From contig NZ_CP087138.1 of assembly GCF_021650705.1 (NCBI RefSeq), forward strand, positions 2,604,001-2,668,000: a stretch of 64,000 nt of DNA. Direction: 5' to 3'. This stretch comes from Pseudomonas sp. KNUC1026. GTDB taxonomy: Bacteria > Pseudomonadota > Gammaproteobacteria > Pseudomonadales > Pseudomonadaceae. Below the pieces are notes generated by a model. The model did no database searches and was not told where the DNA came from. It saw only the letters and a program-made list of their open reading frames with translations. A program made the position numbers and the translations under genes. Positions 9,393 to 20,120 of the stretch are shown piece after piece (position 1 is the stretch's first letter; the number at the start of each line of letters is the position of its first letter).

Positions 9393-9896
9393 ATGTTGAA
9401 GGATGCGTACCGTTACAAGGTCTGGGCCGATGAACGCACCTTGGCTGCCTTGGCGGACTTTGAACGCAAGTACCCGACCTCGCCAGCGTTCGAATTCATG
9501 CGCCAACAGCTCAACCATATGGTCATCGTCGAGGAGCTGTTCAAAGCACGCCTGCTGGGCGAGGTAGCGCCACATCCTGCAACCAATACGGAGGTCGTGC
9601 CCGATCTCCAGGTTCTTGTACAGCGCCTTGCTGCGAACAATGCGTGGGCCACCGATTACCTGGCGCGCCTTGCCCCGGTGGAGCTTTGCAGCACCGTCAG
9701 TTTTGTGTTCGCAGACGGGCAGCACGGGGCGATGACACGCCAGGAAATCCTCTTCCACCTGATCAACCACGGCACCTACCACCGGGGCGCGATCGGCCAT
9801 GCCCTGGATATGGGCGGCGGCAAACGCCCGGCCGACACCTACAGCGTGTTCATTCACAGCGCCGAGCCACAGCGGCGCCAGCGGGCCGGTGGATAG
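9393..9896 (+). CDS. DinB-fold family protein (putative metal-binding)
   Basis: A 168-residue protein with the four-helix DinB/YfiT fold. Three histidines are placed as in the family metal site: His in RQQLNHMVIVEE (about residue 46), and HLINHGTYHRGAIGHAL near the C-terminus with the typical HxxxHRGQ-like spacing. ATG 9393 is preceded by AGGAAGCGAAA. DinB-fold proteins bind zinc or nickel, and some act as thiol transferases. The substrate here is unknown. The gene stands alone. Confidence 0.88.
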   Translation: MLKDAYRYKVWADERTLAALADFERKYPTSPAFEFMRQQLNHMVIVEELFKARLLGEVAPHPATNTEVVPDLQVLVQRLAANNAWATDYLARLAPVELCSTVSFVFADGQHGAMTRQEILFHLINHGTYHRGAIGHALDMGGGKRPADTYSVFIHSAEPQRRQRAGG

Positions 9897-10114
9897 TCAC
9901 GCCCAGCATTGCGCAATGTTGGTGAGTTTTACGCCTCTATAGCGCCGATGCATCCCCCCGCCCGCCCAGCGCACCCGAGCACCACCGTTATCACGCTCAT
10001 CGGCTAACCCCTCCCCCACCCCACCCTGAACTACCGTTGTATCGCCCCCACCCACCAGGCCAGGAGAGCAGTAAATGGGCACTCCCGCACCGGCCTGCGA
10101 CCTTTGGAGCTCCA

Positions 10115-12812
10115 ATGACAACTCTCCACTACAACGTTCGTGACTACGGCGCAGTCGGCGATGGCGTGACTGACGATACCGCTGCGATCCAGGCCACCAT
10201 CGATGCCGCCCGGGCAGCGATCGATTCTGCCGACGAGATTGTCGACGCCCAGGTGTACTTGCCTGAAGGCACCTACATCGTCAGCGGTGACCCCGACCTG
10301 AACGCCAGCAGTTGCCTGCAGCTGTACAGCCGCGTGACCTTGGGCGGTGATGGAGCCGGCTCGACCGCCATCAAGCTTGCCGACGGCTGGGGCAAGGCGG
10401 TTACCGGGATCGTCCGAACCGCCGGCGAAACGCAGCACGCCGGCGCCCATGACCTGACGCTCGATGGCAACAGCGCCCACACCAGCGGCAGGGTGGATGG
10501 TTTCACTACCGGCGGGGAGAACCTGCGCGACAACCCGGACACCAATGTCACCCTCAGTGGCGTGGCCTTGGTCAACTGCAGCGGCAACGGGCTCAATGCC
10601 CAGGAGAACACCTACGGCCTGAGCGTCACTGACAGCGTGGCCAGCGGCAATGGCCTCGACGGCTTCTATGCGCACCTGGTGGGGGTGTTCAATCCGTACG
10701 TAGATGCGGGGGGCTTTCAGGACAATCGCAGCGAGAACAACGGCCGCAACGGCTTCACGCTGCTGCTGGACAACTACCGGACCACGCTGGCCGACAACGA
10801 TGCCGCGCACAACGGCGGGCGCGGAATGCTCGTGCAGGGCCCGCTGGGCGAAGACCCCAACGACCGGGTGCAGATCACCGGTGGTGAGGTGTATGGCAAT
10901 GGGGAAGAAGGTTTGCTGCTCAAGCAGACCGACTTCAGCCGAGTGAGCGGCGTCACGGTGCACGACAACGGAGGCGCTGCCATCGGCCTGTTCGGGAGCT
11001 CCGCCAATACCATCGCCGGCAACACCCTCTACAACAACGCCTTGGACCATGGCAACACGGAAGTGGCCTTGCAGGCATCGGACGATACCGACGTAGCGTC
11101 GATAGACTCCGCCACCGGCAACGCGGTGTACAACAACATCATCAGCGGTGGCCACGCCAGCTACGCCGTCAGCGAGCGCAACGAAGACCTCGTGGGCTTC
11201 AACACGGTGTTCGACAACTACTTCAGCCGCCTGGGCGATCCCGCCACGGTGTTTTATGGCACCGACAGCAGCGCCTTCAGCAACCACGCCGGGGTGGTGA
11301 TCACCGGCACGGCCACCAGCGACACACTCAACGCGGCCGATGTAGCCGATACCCTCCTCTACGGCGGTGCCGGCAATGATCGCCTGACCGGCGGCGCCTA
11401 CGATGACCTGCTCTACGGCGGCAGCGGCAGTGACCGCCTTACAGGGGGGGCCGGCGCGGACACCTTCCGTTACACCCATGCCAGTGACAGCGTGCGCGGC
11501 GCCAGCGACCTGATCACAGACTTCAAGCCCGGCGAAGACCAGCTCGACCTGGCCAGCCTGGGCTATTCGGGGCTGGGCGATGGCCACGACGGCACCCTGC
11601 GGATGATCTACAACGCAAGCCTGGACCGCACCTACCTGCGCAGCCTGGACGCCGATGCCAGTGGCCAGTATTTCCAGCTGGCACTGGCCGGCAATTACCT
11701 GGGCCTGCTGCACGCCGCTGACTTCGAAACGCTGCTCCAGGGTACAAGCGGCCGAGACACCCTGAACGGCACCGATGCCGATGAAACGCTGGCGGGCCTG
11801 GCCGGGCGCGACACCCTGAACGCCGGCGGTGGCAACGACTACCTGATTGGCGGCGCCGGTGCCGACCGGCTCACCGGTGGTGCCGGCGCAGACACCTTCG
11901 TGATCAATGTGCTGCACGACAGCTACGCCAACGACACCCGCGGGGTGGACTTCAGCGACACCCTCACCGACTTCGACTATCGCCAGGACGTGCTGGACCT
12001 GTCCGGGCTGGGCTTCACCGCACTGGGCAGCGGGCACGGCAGCACGCTCCAGGCCCTGCAGGTTGGCGGCACCGGCAACATGCTGCTGCGGTCACTGGAC
12101 GCGGACGCCAATGGCAACTACTTCAAGCTGCTGCTGGAGAACGTCAATTACATCAACAATGCGGCTATCCGCTTCGGCGACCCGATCGCCACGCATTTCA
12201 ACCAGCAACCTGCCAGTTACGACGACTACTACATCGACGCGCCGACTTCAGGGAACGATGTCATCGCCGGGTATTTCAGCGACGACCGCATCAATGGCCT
12301 GGCCGGCAACGACACCCTCCGTGGCCAGGCGGGGAACGACACCCTGGCGGGTAACGCAGGCGACGACATCCTCGAAGGCGGCAGTGGCAACGATACCTTG
12401 GCGGGCGGCAGCGGCAACGACCTGCTCAGCGGCGGCGCCGGGGACGATACGCTGGCAGGCGGAGCAGGGGCGGACCAGCTCAGCGCAGGCTCGGGCGCCG
12501 ATACCTTCCGTTTCGCCCAGCCGGACTGACAGCCTGAGCGGCGCCAGTGACCTGATCACCGACTTTTCCGCAGGCCGCGATGTGATCGATGTGGCTGCCC
12601 TGGGCTACACCGGCCTTGGAGACGGCTACGGTGGCACCTTGAAGGTCAGCTACAACGCCGAAGCGGGCCGTACCTATGTTCAGGATTTCACCTCGACCCA
12701 GAGCGGCCAACACTTCGAGATCGCCTTGGCCGGAGACCACAGCCACGACCTGGGCGCAGGCCAGTTCGTGTTCGCCGGGGCGGGGCCCGAGTTGACGTTG
12801 CTGGGGGTGTAG
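10115..12812 (+). CDS. AlgE-type beta-helix/RTX protein (mannuronan epimerase homologue with altered active site), frameshift near the end
   Basis: The protein is built like the secreted Azotobacter AlgE C5-epimerases. A pectate-lyase-like A-module (residues 1 to about 395) opens with NVRDYGAVGDGVTDDTAAIQ. Three R-modules follow, each with RTX nonapeptides such as GGAGNDRLTGG and an ASDLITDF-type tail. No signal peptide is seen, so type I secretion is expected, but no transporter is adjacent. Aligned without gaps to AlgE4 as I recall it, the catalytic positions Tyr149, Asp152, His154 and Asp178 are replaced by Asn158, Asn161, Gln163 and His187. The uninterrupted frame ends at 12529. One extra base near 12524 separates the last R-module, whose frame ends at 12812. 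ATG 10115 follows TTTGGAGC. Confidence 0.85.
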
Positions 12813-12867
12813 GGCCTGGTTGATCTTCTCAGGGCCGCCGCATGGCTATCGAAGCGCAGCGGCCCTG

Positions 12868-13338
12868 TCAGAGATCGTCACATCGAATATCTGCTCGATC
12901 ACCTGACGGGGGCCCTGGTTGAGGCTCCATGCGAGAGATGACGAGCAAACCCAACAAGAGCACGAAGATAATGGAAGCCACTACACCTTGTGAGACCCCC
13001 AACCAGTAGTTCGGTTTGTAAGCCTGCATTTCTGATTTGAGTTTGCTTTGGTAATGGTCTTCCAGTTGCTCTGCTCGGCCCTCAAGCGTGATCGTAAGAA
13101 AGCTCTGTGCGATGTTGTCCGCCTGAGTACGATAAGCCTGAAGCTGAAAAGCAGAATTACTGACCTCATGAAACTGGGTGAGATCGGCACTGCAAGCTGG
13201 CCGGCCATTTCGTTTGCAGAACGCCTCGATGTACTCAATTTTTTGGCGCTTGTAAAGTGAATAAGCAATGATGCCTAGAATATCGTCTTCACTTTCTACC
13301 AACCTTTCGTAAATGAAATTTTGCGACCCGCCCCCCAT
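12868..13338 (-). CDS. Small membrane-anchored protein of unknown function
   Basis: A 156-residue protein that I do not recognise. Residues 1-110 are soluble, charged and probably helical, with FIYERLVESEDDILGIIAYS and a possible coiled segment around residues 85-105. One strong membrane helix spans about residues 113-135 (LGVSQGVVASIIFVLLLGLL), followed by a short polar tail. ATG 13338 begins 6 nt after the stop of the small upstream gene, so the two are probably co-transcribed. Base composition is visibly more AT-rich than the flanks, which suggests acquisition by transfer. Confidence 0.7.
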   Translation of the reverse strand: MGGGSQNFIYERLVESEDDILGIIAYSLYKRQKIEYIEAFCKRNGRPACSADLTQFHEVSNSAFQLQAYRTQADNIAQSFLTITLEGRAEQLEDHYQSKLKSEMQAYKPNYWLGVSQGVVASIIFVLLLGLLVISRMEPQPGPPSGDRADIRCDDL

Positions 13339-13344
13339 ATACTG

Positions 13345-13532
13345 CTACGCCTTCCTTAATTGCCGAGAAGCCGCCTCGAAAGCCGACTTGATATCCTCTG
13401 TGCTGTGTCGGCTCCCATAGATGATGGCATCCACTTCCGGCGAAAAAGCCCTTTCATATCAAGCCGTTTTTTGGAGATTCTATGGCTGATTTCGGAGATA
13501 AACTCACTCGAAAACAGGACTTTGATATCCAT
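13345..13532 (-). pseudogene. Unknown 62-residue protein paired with the membrane gene downstream, one frameshift
   Basis: ATG 13532 follows AAGGTGCATCGCTC and reads MDIKVLFSSEFISEISHRIS, a plausible helical start. After RLDMK the frame must shift near 13450, where one base is missing. It then continues as AFSPEVDAIIYGSRHSTEDI and further to a TAG at 13345-13347. Without the shift the peptide becomes arginine-rich nonsense. The restored product has about 62 residues and no recognised domain. Six nucleotides separate it from the next gene, implying a two-gene unit. Confidence 0.5.
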
Positions 13533-13555
13533 GAGCGATGCACCTTAAGTACGTT

Positions 13556-16500
13556 TTAATCGCAGCAAATTAACACGCCCAAGTATGGAAGATTAGATAA
13601 AAAACATGTCGACACAAGTGCATAGAGGCGATAACCCTCGTCGCCCCTCACTCCACCACCTGCACCTCTCTCCCGCCCTTCCAGGCCCACCACCAACCCC
13701 TCCATCGCCTCCAGCAACTCCGGCAACCGATCCGCCCCGCGCCGCACCGCTTCGCACAACTCGATCACCGCCTTTGCCCGTACGATCCGTGCGCCACCCA
13801 GCACCCGGTGCAGCACTTCACGGTCCGCGCCATCGCGCGCCAGCAAGGCGTGGTCCTTGCGCAAGGCATCGATCAAGGTCTGCGCCAGGTTGGCCAGGGT
13901 GGCCGGGTCCGAGCCCGCCAGGTTGCGCAGCACATTGGCGTCATAGGGCAAGGCGGCACCTGCTTCGACACGCACCGGCTCACCCAACAGCGCCTCGGCC
14001 AGCGCCCTCAACCCGAGCGGCTTGATCAGGCAGTCATCCATGCCGGCACGCAGGCAGCGCTGGCGCTGGGCGCTGCCAGGCTCTGCGGTGTAGCCCAGCA
14101 AGCGCACCGGCGTGCGCCCTGGCGTTGTTCCGCCAGGCGAATGGCGCGGGCGAGCTGGTAGCCGTCCATGCCGGGCATGTGGCAGTCGCAGATCACTCGG
14201 TCGAACGGCTCGGCCAGCCAGGCACGCAGCCCGGCCTTGCCGTCGTTGGCCAAGGTCACCCGGTGTCCCAGGTGGCGCAGTTGCTGGTCCAGCAGCAGGC
14301 GGCTGGGCGTGTAGTCCTCCACCACCAGAATGTGCAGAGGCGCCTGGGCCGGCGGCTCGCCAGCAACCGGTGGGGGCTGGCTGGCCGGCAACTGGGCCAG
14401 CGGCAGCAACAGGCGCAGCTCCACGCGCGTGCCCTTGCCCAGCTGGCTGCTCAGGCGCAATTCGCCGCCCATCAAGCGCGCCAGGTGATGGCAGATGTTC
14501 AGGCCAAGGCCGGAGCCGGAGAGGTTGCCCTGTTGATGGTTGGTGGCTTGCGACCAGGGCTGGCCGAGGCGCGCCAGGTCACCGGCCGGGATGCCGATGC
14601 CGTTGTCGATCACCACCAGGCGCACCTGCAAGTGCTCGCCTTGGGCCGCCGCCAGCAGGCGCACGCGCACCTCCCCCTTCGGGGTGAACTTGATGGCGTT
14701 GCCCAGCAGATTGCCCAACAGCTGGCGCAGGCGCAGCGGGTCGGCTTGCACAGCCCACGGCCCGCCGCGCTGGGCTAGCTGAAGATGCACGCCGCGGTGC
14801 CGCGCCTGGCCATGAAACAGCCGTACGCAGGCTTCGATCACGTCATTGAGGGCTATCGGTTGAGGGTGCAGGCTCAGTTGGCCGGCTTCGATGCGGCTGA
14901 TGTCCAGCACATCGTCGAGCAGCGCCAGCAGGCCGCTGGCGGCCTCGCTGGCCACCTCGAGCGCCACCTCGTTGACCTGGCCCTGCTCGGCGTGCCGGCG
15001 GGCCAGTTCGAGCATGCCCAGCACCGCATTCATCGGCGTACGGATTTCATGGCTGGCGGTCGCCAGAAAGCGCGTCTTGGCTCGGTTGGCAGCGTCGGCG
15101 TTATCGCGGGCCTGGCGCACCGCTTCATACAGGCCCTGGCGCTCGGTGACATCCAGCCAGCCACAGATCAGCCCCGCCACTGCACCGTCGCTGCCGCGGT
15201 ACGGCAGGGTCCAGTGGTAGAGCGTGAGCACGCGACCGTCGTCGAGGTTCACGCAGTGGTCGCCGATGATGGGTTGGCCAGTGGCGACGGCCTGTTGGTA
15301 CACCTGCTCGAACGCTTCACGCTGCGCCCGCGCCAGCGGCAGGCTGTCAGTGGCGCGCCGGCCCAGCAGCGACTCGCGGCTGACCCCGAAGGGTATCGAG
15401 GTAACTGGCGTTGCAATTGAGCAAGCGGCCGCGGCGGTCGCGCACATACAGCGGGTGCGGCGTGCCATCGATCAACACCCGCATGAACTCCAGCTGGTCG
15501 GTGAGCGCCGCTTCAGCGGCCTTGCGCCACTGCACTTGCCGGCGCAGGTGGCCGGCCCAGGCCAGCGCCAGCAGGCACAGCAACACGGCGGCCACCAACC
15601 CTGCGATGATCGCCAGGCCGTAACGCGGCCAGCTCGACTCCCCCACCGCCACGTGGCCACGCCAGCGCCGGCTGATGTCTTCAAGCTCGGTGGGCGCCAG
15701 GTAATCCAGGGCCTGGTCGATGACCCGCCGCAACTGCTCGTCGTCGGCGCCCAGGGCGAAGCGAAAGCGCAGCGGCGGCAATGGCAGCACCGCACTGATG
15801 CGCAGCTCGCCAGGTGCATCGCGAGCAATCAGCGCGCGGGCGCTCACCAGGCTCACCAGCGCTGCGTCGGCGCGGCCCCGTGCAACCTGCGCCAGGGCCT
15901 GCTCGCTGCCTAGTGCCGGCAGGCGGCGCACCGACGGCGCCAGGGCCTGCACGGTCTGCCAGCCGGGGCTGCCTTGAGGAATGGCCAGCGTGCGCCCGAC
16001 CATGTCGCCCAACGTGACCGGTGCCTTGGCGTGTTTGCGGCTGACCAGCACCATGCTGCTGGCAAGCCAGGCACGGGAAAACAGCATGTGCTGGCGGCGC
16101 TGGGCGGTCGCCGGCACGCTGGAGGCCATGCGCGCGCGGCCGCTGTCCACCGCTTCGATGAGTTCCGGCAGGTTGGCCACCGGCACCGCTTCGAAGCGCA
16201 GGCCGGTGAGCTGGCTGATGCGGCTGAGCACGTCGCCCGCGATGCCACTGAGCATGCCTTGGTCGTTTAGGTAAGCCACCGGCACGAAGCGCCCGTTCAC
16301 TGCCACGGTAATGGTCGGCTGCGCGGCCACCCAGTCGCGGTCGGCCTTGCTCAGGTTGAGGCGGCCCTCAGGCATCGGCACCAACGGATTGACCGCCCAG
16401 GTGCGCAACAGGTGGCTGGGCAGTTCGCTGCCCATGGCCTCGATGGCACGGTCGACCAGCCCGCGCAGGCGGGCGTCGCGCGGGTTGAGAGCAAACCCCA

Positions 16501-17224
16501 GCCCTGCGGGGGTTTCGCTGGGCAGCCGGGCCAGGCCCAGGTTGTTCAACTGGCTGCGGTCAAGCTGCCGGCGCAGCGCCACCGCGTTGCCCAGCACCAC
16601 ATCGGCCTGGCCGAACGACACCGCTGCCAGCGCTGCCAGCAGCGAGGGGTAGGTGGTCACCACGGCGTGCGGGCACAGGCTCACCACCCGAGCCAACGGC
16701 ATGTAGCCTGCGACCACCGCAGCGCGCGGGCCGCAGTCGGCTGCCAGTGTCGGCGTGTCGACCCGCCGGGCAAGGCTCGGGTGCTCGGTTGCATAGGGTG
16801 CGCTCAGTGCGGCGTGGTGCAGCACCGTGTCGAACGCCCCGGCACCGCCTACAAGGTCGACCTCCCCTTTACGCAAGGCGGTGAATGCCGCATCGCGGTC
16901 GATGAACCGGCGCACCTGCACTGGCACCCCCAGCAGTTGCCCGAGCAGCCCGGCCATGTCGGCGTTGATGCCCTCATAGGCGCTGCCGTCACCGGTCATG
17001 TCGAAAGGCGGATAGTCGAGCCGGCCCACGCCAATGCGCAGCGCACCGTGCGCATCGAGCCACTGGCGGTCTTCGGTGCTCAACGCCAGCCGGCTGTGCC
17101 AGCCGGGTGAGGCTTGCACCCTGGCGCGCAGTGGCGGCTGGTCATGCCCGGCACAGGCCGAGGCCCAGGTCACCAACCACAGCGCCAGCCAGTGCCAGGC
17201 GCTGCCGCGCTCAGCACAGCGCAT
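13556..17224 (-). pseudogene. BvgS-like hybrid sensor histidine kinase, at least two frameshifts
   Basis: A large unorthodox sensor kinase. Order: signal peptide (MRCAERGS start, ATG 17224), two periplasmic SBP_bac_3 (Venus-flytrap) domains at about residues 45-275 and 290-530, a membrane helix near 545-565, a PAS domain, HisKA with HEIRTPMNAVLGM, HATPase_c with NAIKFTPKGE and GSGLGL, a REC domain (CDCHMPGMDG) and a C-terminal Hpt domain. Frames break near 15391 (extra base) and 14116 (missing base). A third slip near 13650 would place the stop at 13648-13650 instead of 13556. The Hpt centre reads LHRVLGGARI, with Leu where a Lys usually follows the His. The start overlaps the partner regulator by 14 nt. 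Confidence 0.85.
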
Positions 17225-17837
17225 GGCGGCGGGCAACGTCGGCCAGCGAAACCAGCGAGCTGCAGTGCAGCTTCTGCATCAGCCGCAGCTTGTAGCTGCT
17301 CACCGTTTTCACGCTAAGGGCCATGTTGGCGGCGGTCTCCTTGTTGCTGAAGCCGCGCGAAAGGTGATGCAACACCATCATTTCGCGGTCGCTCAGCGAG
17401 GCCAGCGCACGCGCTTCGGACCCACCGCTGTCGGTGCTGCGCACGCTGCTCATGGCCACGGCCGGGAAGTAACTGTAACCATGCGCCACCGCCTGCACGG
17501 CGTTGCGCAACTCGCCCAAGTCGTCGCCCTTGGAGATGAACGCCATGGCCCCAGCCCGGCGGCAGCGCAAGGCGTAGAACTCCGCTGGCTGGGAAGTCAG
17601 CACCAGGATCCGGATCGGCAAACACATCGCACGCAGCCGGGCGATCACTGCCAGGCCGTCGAGCAGCGGCATCGCCAGGTCGATGATGGCCAGGTCCGGC
17701 ACCAGCTCGCGGGCCAGTTGCAGCGCCAGGCGCCCGTTGTCGGCCTCCCCTACCGTGCGCACGCCGTCCTGGCCCAGCAGCAGTGCAACGCTCGCACGAA
17801 TGAAAGGGTGATCGTCAACGATCAGGGCTCTGTACAC
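17211..17837 (-). CDS. LuxR/NarL-type response regulator (BvgA-like)
   Basis: A 208-residue response regulator. The receiver domain (residues 3-120) has acidic DD at 9-10, the phospho-acceptor Asp in LAIIDLAMPLLDG and Lys in FISKGD. A LuxR helix-turn-helix lies near residues 145-205 (LSDREMMVLHHLSRGFSNKE, then SVKTVSSYKLRLMQKL). It is encoded immediately before the BvgS-like kinase, with overlapping ends, so the kinase phosphorelay should act on it. Target genes are not evident. Confidence 0.93.
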   Translation of the reverse strand: MYRALIVDDHPFIRASVALLLGQDGVRTVGEADNGRLALQLARELVPDLAIIDLAMPLLDGLAVIARLRAMCLPIRILVLTSQPAEFYALRCRRAGAMAFISKGDDLGELRNAVQAVAHGYSYFPAVAMSSVRSTDSGGSEARALASLSDREMMVLHHLSRGFSNKETAANMALSVKTVSSYKLRLMQKLHCSSLVSLADVARRHALC

Positions 17838-18042
17838 GGGCGCTCCTTGGCACGGGGATGCAATGCTTGCGGAGCGCCATTATGCGAAGGCAAGGGCTGA
17901 GTCTTCTGTAGGAACTTTCAGCAATGACCGTCGGAAAAGCGGAAATTTACGCCGAATCCGACAGCCATCGTCGCGTTGTTTTGTAGGACTTTTCCCAAAC
18001 TCTCCGTGTCAATCCTACAGAGCCTCACACGGACGACCTGCC

Positions 18043-19067
18043 ATGCCCGAACCGATCCTGCCCCCCAGCCTGCATTACGTCGACGACAGCCAGCCCGGCT
18101 GGCAGCGCCGCACAGTCCGCGGCAAATTCGCCTATTTCGACCTTGATGGCGAGCGCATCCGCGACAAGGCTACGGTCGAACGCCTGAACAAACTGGCGAT
18201 CCCGCCAGCCTACACCGATGTATGGATCTGCCCCGACCCCGCTGGCCACCTCCAGGCCACCGGCCGCGATGCACGCAAGCGCAAGCAGTACCGTTATCAC
18301 CCGCTGTGGCGAGAGCTGCGTGATGCCGACAAGTACACACGCATGATCGCTTTCGGCAAAGGCCTGCCCAAGGTGCGCAAGCAGCTCGAAGCACACCTGG
18401 CAACGCCCGGGCTGTCACGTGACACGGTGATGGCGCTGGTGGTGAGCCTGCTGGATCAGACGCTGATCCGCATCGGCAACACCCAGTACGCCCGCGACAA
18501 CCGCTCCTACGGGCTGACGACCCTGCGCAACCGCCACGCCGAAGTGCAAGGCGCTGCGGTGAAGTTTCACTTTCGCGGCAAAAGCGGCGTCGACCACGCG
18601 GTCGAACTCAACGACAAGCGCCTAGCGCGCATCATCCGCAGGTGCCAGGAGCTGCCGGGGCAGCAGCTGTTCCAGTACCTGGACGAAGATGGCAATCGCC
18701 ACAACGTCAGCTCTCACGACGTGAACGAGTACCTGAAAACCCTGCACGGCGAGGACTTCACCGCCAAGGACTACCGTACCTGGGCCGGCTCCGCCCTGGC
18801 GCTGTCGATGCTGCGTGAGTTGCCCTGGCAGCCGGATGCCGAGGCCAAGCGGCACATCGTCGACCAGGTCAAGGCGGTGGCCAAGGCGCTGGGCAACACG
18901 CCGGCGGTGTGCAAGCGCTGCTACATTCACCCCGCTGTGCTGGAGCGCTTCGCCATGGGTGAGCTGGAAAACTGCCCAAGCCACGCAAGCGAGTAGGGCT
19001 ACGCGAGGAGGAAGTGGTGCTGGCGGCCTTTCTCGACAAACTCGAGCAAGTCGCGCATCAACTCTGA
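18043..19067 (+). CDS. DNA topoisomerase IB (poxvirus-type), late frameshift
   Basis: A type IB topoisomerase that nicks and religates one DNA strand to relax supercoils. The N-terminal domain (LHYVDDSQPGWQRRTVRGKF) and catalytic domain are clear. Arg/Lys catalytic motifs include GLTTLRNRHAEVQG and KDYRTWAGSALAL. The active-site Tyr is in VCKRCYIHPAV. ATG 18043 begins MPEPILPPSL. The uninterrupted frame ends at 18996 with an atypical tail. Adding one A to the run at 18968-18971 gives LEKLPKPRKRVGLREEEVVL and a stop at 19065-19067, which is clearly the natural C-terminus. Confidence 0.92.
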
Positions 19068-19195
19068 CGCGGGTCGGGATTGGCGGGCGCACGCTTGTGC
19101 TCGCCCTTCTCGTTCAGGCGCTTGTTCTGCTCACCCACTTTGCCGGCGTTCTCGGGCTTGTGGTCGAGGTCTTCGCGTTTGGATGGGCCAGTCAT
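19058..19195 (-). CDS. Small hydrophilic protein of unknown function (45 residues)
   Basis: ATG 19195 encodes MTGPSKREDLDHKPENAGKV and continues to a TGA at 19058-19060. The peptide is highly charged, without hydrophobic core or cysteines, like many disordered stress-related small proteins of Pseudomonas. It converges on topoisomerase IB and its last codons overlap the restored topoisomerase end by 10 nt. No domain is recognised. Confidence 0.55.
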   Translation of the reverse strand: MTGPSKREDLDHKPENAGKVGEQNKRLNEKGEHKRAPANPDPRQS

Positions 19196-19318
19196 GAGCG
19201 GTCTCCAATTTGAGTGATCACTCAACTGAGACTGCGCGCGGCCCCCGATGATTCAGCCTGGAACTCTGCCAGCGGCCCGCCGGTCAGCTGACAGACGCTT
19301 ACCGCACAGGCTACCGAC

Positions 19319-20120
19319 ATGAATATTTCGCTGAGCAAACAAGTTGCGCTGGTGACCGGCGCCAGCTCCGGGCTGGGCTACGCCTGCGCCGAAACCCTGG
19401 CTGCGGCCGGGGCCTGGGTTGCGATCAACTACCACAGCCATGCCGAGCCTGCCGAGGAACTGGCCGCGCGCATTCGCGAACAAGGCGGCCAGGCCATTGC
19501 GCTGGGCGGTGATGTGTCGCGCGAGGACGACGTGCAGCGGCTGATTGCGCAAACCGTCGAGGCGTTCGGTGCGCTGGACATTCTGGTCGCCAACTCCGGC
19601 CTGCAAAAAGATGCGCCGATCGCAGACATGACCCTGGAAGACTGGAACACGGTGATTTCCACCAACCTCACCGGCCAGTTCCTCTGCGCCCGCGAGGCGC
19701 TGCGCCAGTTCCGCCGCCAGGGGCCGCGCCCGTGGCTGTCGCGGGCACACGGCAAGATCATCCACATGAGCTCGGTGCACCAGCGCATCCCATGGGCCGG
19801 CCATGCCAACTACGCCGCGTCCAAGGGCGGCATCGACCTGCTCGATGCAAACCCTGGCGCAGGAGCTGGGCAGCGAACGCATCCGCATCAATGCCATCGC
19901 CCCCGGCGCGATCGCCACCGCCATCAACGCAGAGAATACCCAGGGCGACGCCGCCAAGCGGCTGCTGGAACTGATTCCCTATGGCCGAATCGGCGAACCG
20001 CAGGATGTGGCCAATGCGGTGCTGTGGCTGGCCTCGGACCTGTCGGACTACGTGCATGGCACCACGCTGTTCATCGATGGCGGGATGAGCCTGTACCCGG
20101 AGTTTCGCAACAATGGATGA
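19319..20120 (+). pseudogene. SDR-family oxidoreductase (glucose 1-dehydrogenase-like), one frameshift
   Basis: A classical short-chain dehydrogenase of about 266 residues. It has the NAD(P) motif TGASSGLG at residues 14-21, NSG of the NNAG type near 93, the catalytic Ser in HMSSVHQR and the YAASKGG catalytic pair near 162. An extra base at about 19843 changes DLLMQTLAQELG into DLLDANPGAG. The C-terminal part with INAIAPGAIATAI and FIDGGMSLYPEF continues in the next frame to 20120. The stop overlaps the GH15 start by 8 nt, so the two act as one operon, suggesting sugar metabolism. Confidence 0.85.

Noticed and set aside
10031-12037. A 668-residue minus-strand open frame opposite the AlgE-like gene
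   Set aside because: Its Val/Ala/Gly-rich sequence mirrors the RTX repeats in an antisense frame, and it has no domain or ribosome-binding site.
12830-13620. Insertion sequence or prophage remnant in the AT-richer stretch
   Set aside because: No transposase, integrase, terminal repeats or tRNA attachment site could be seen.
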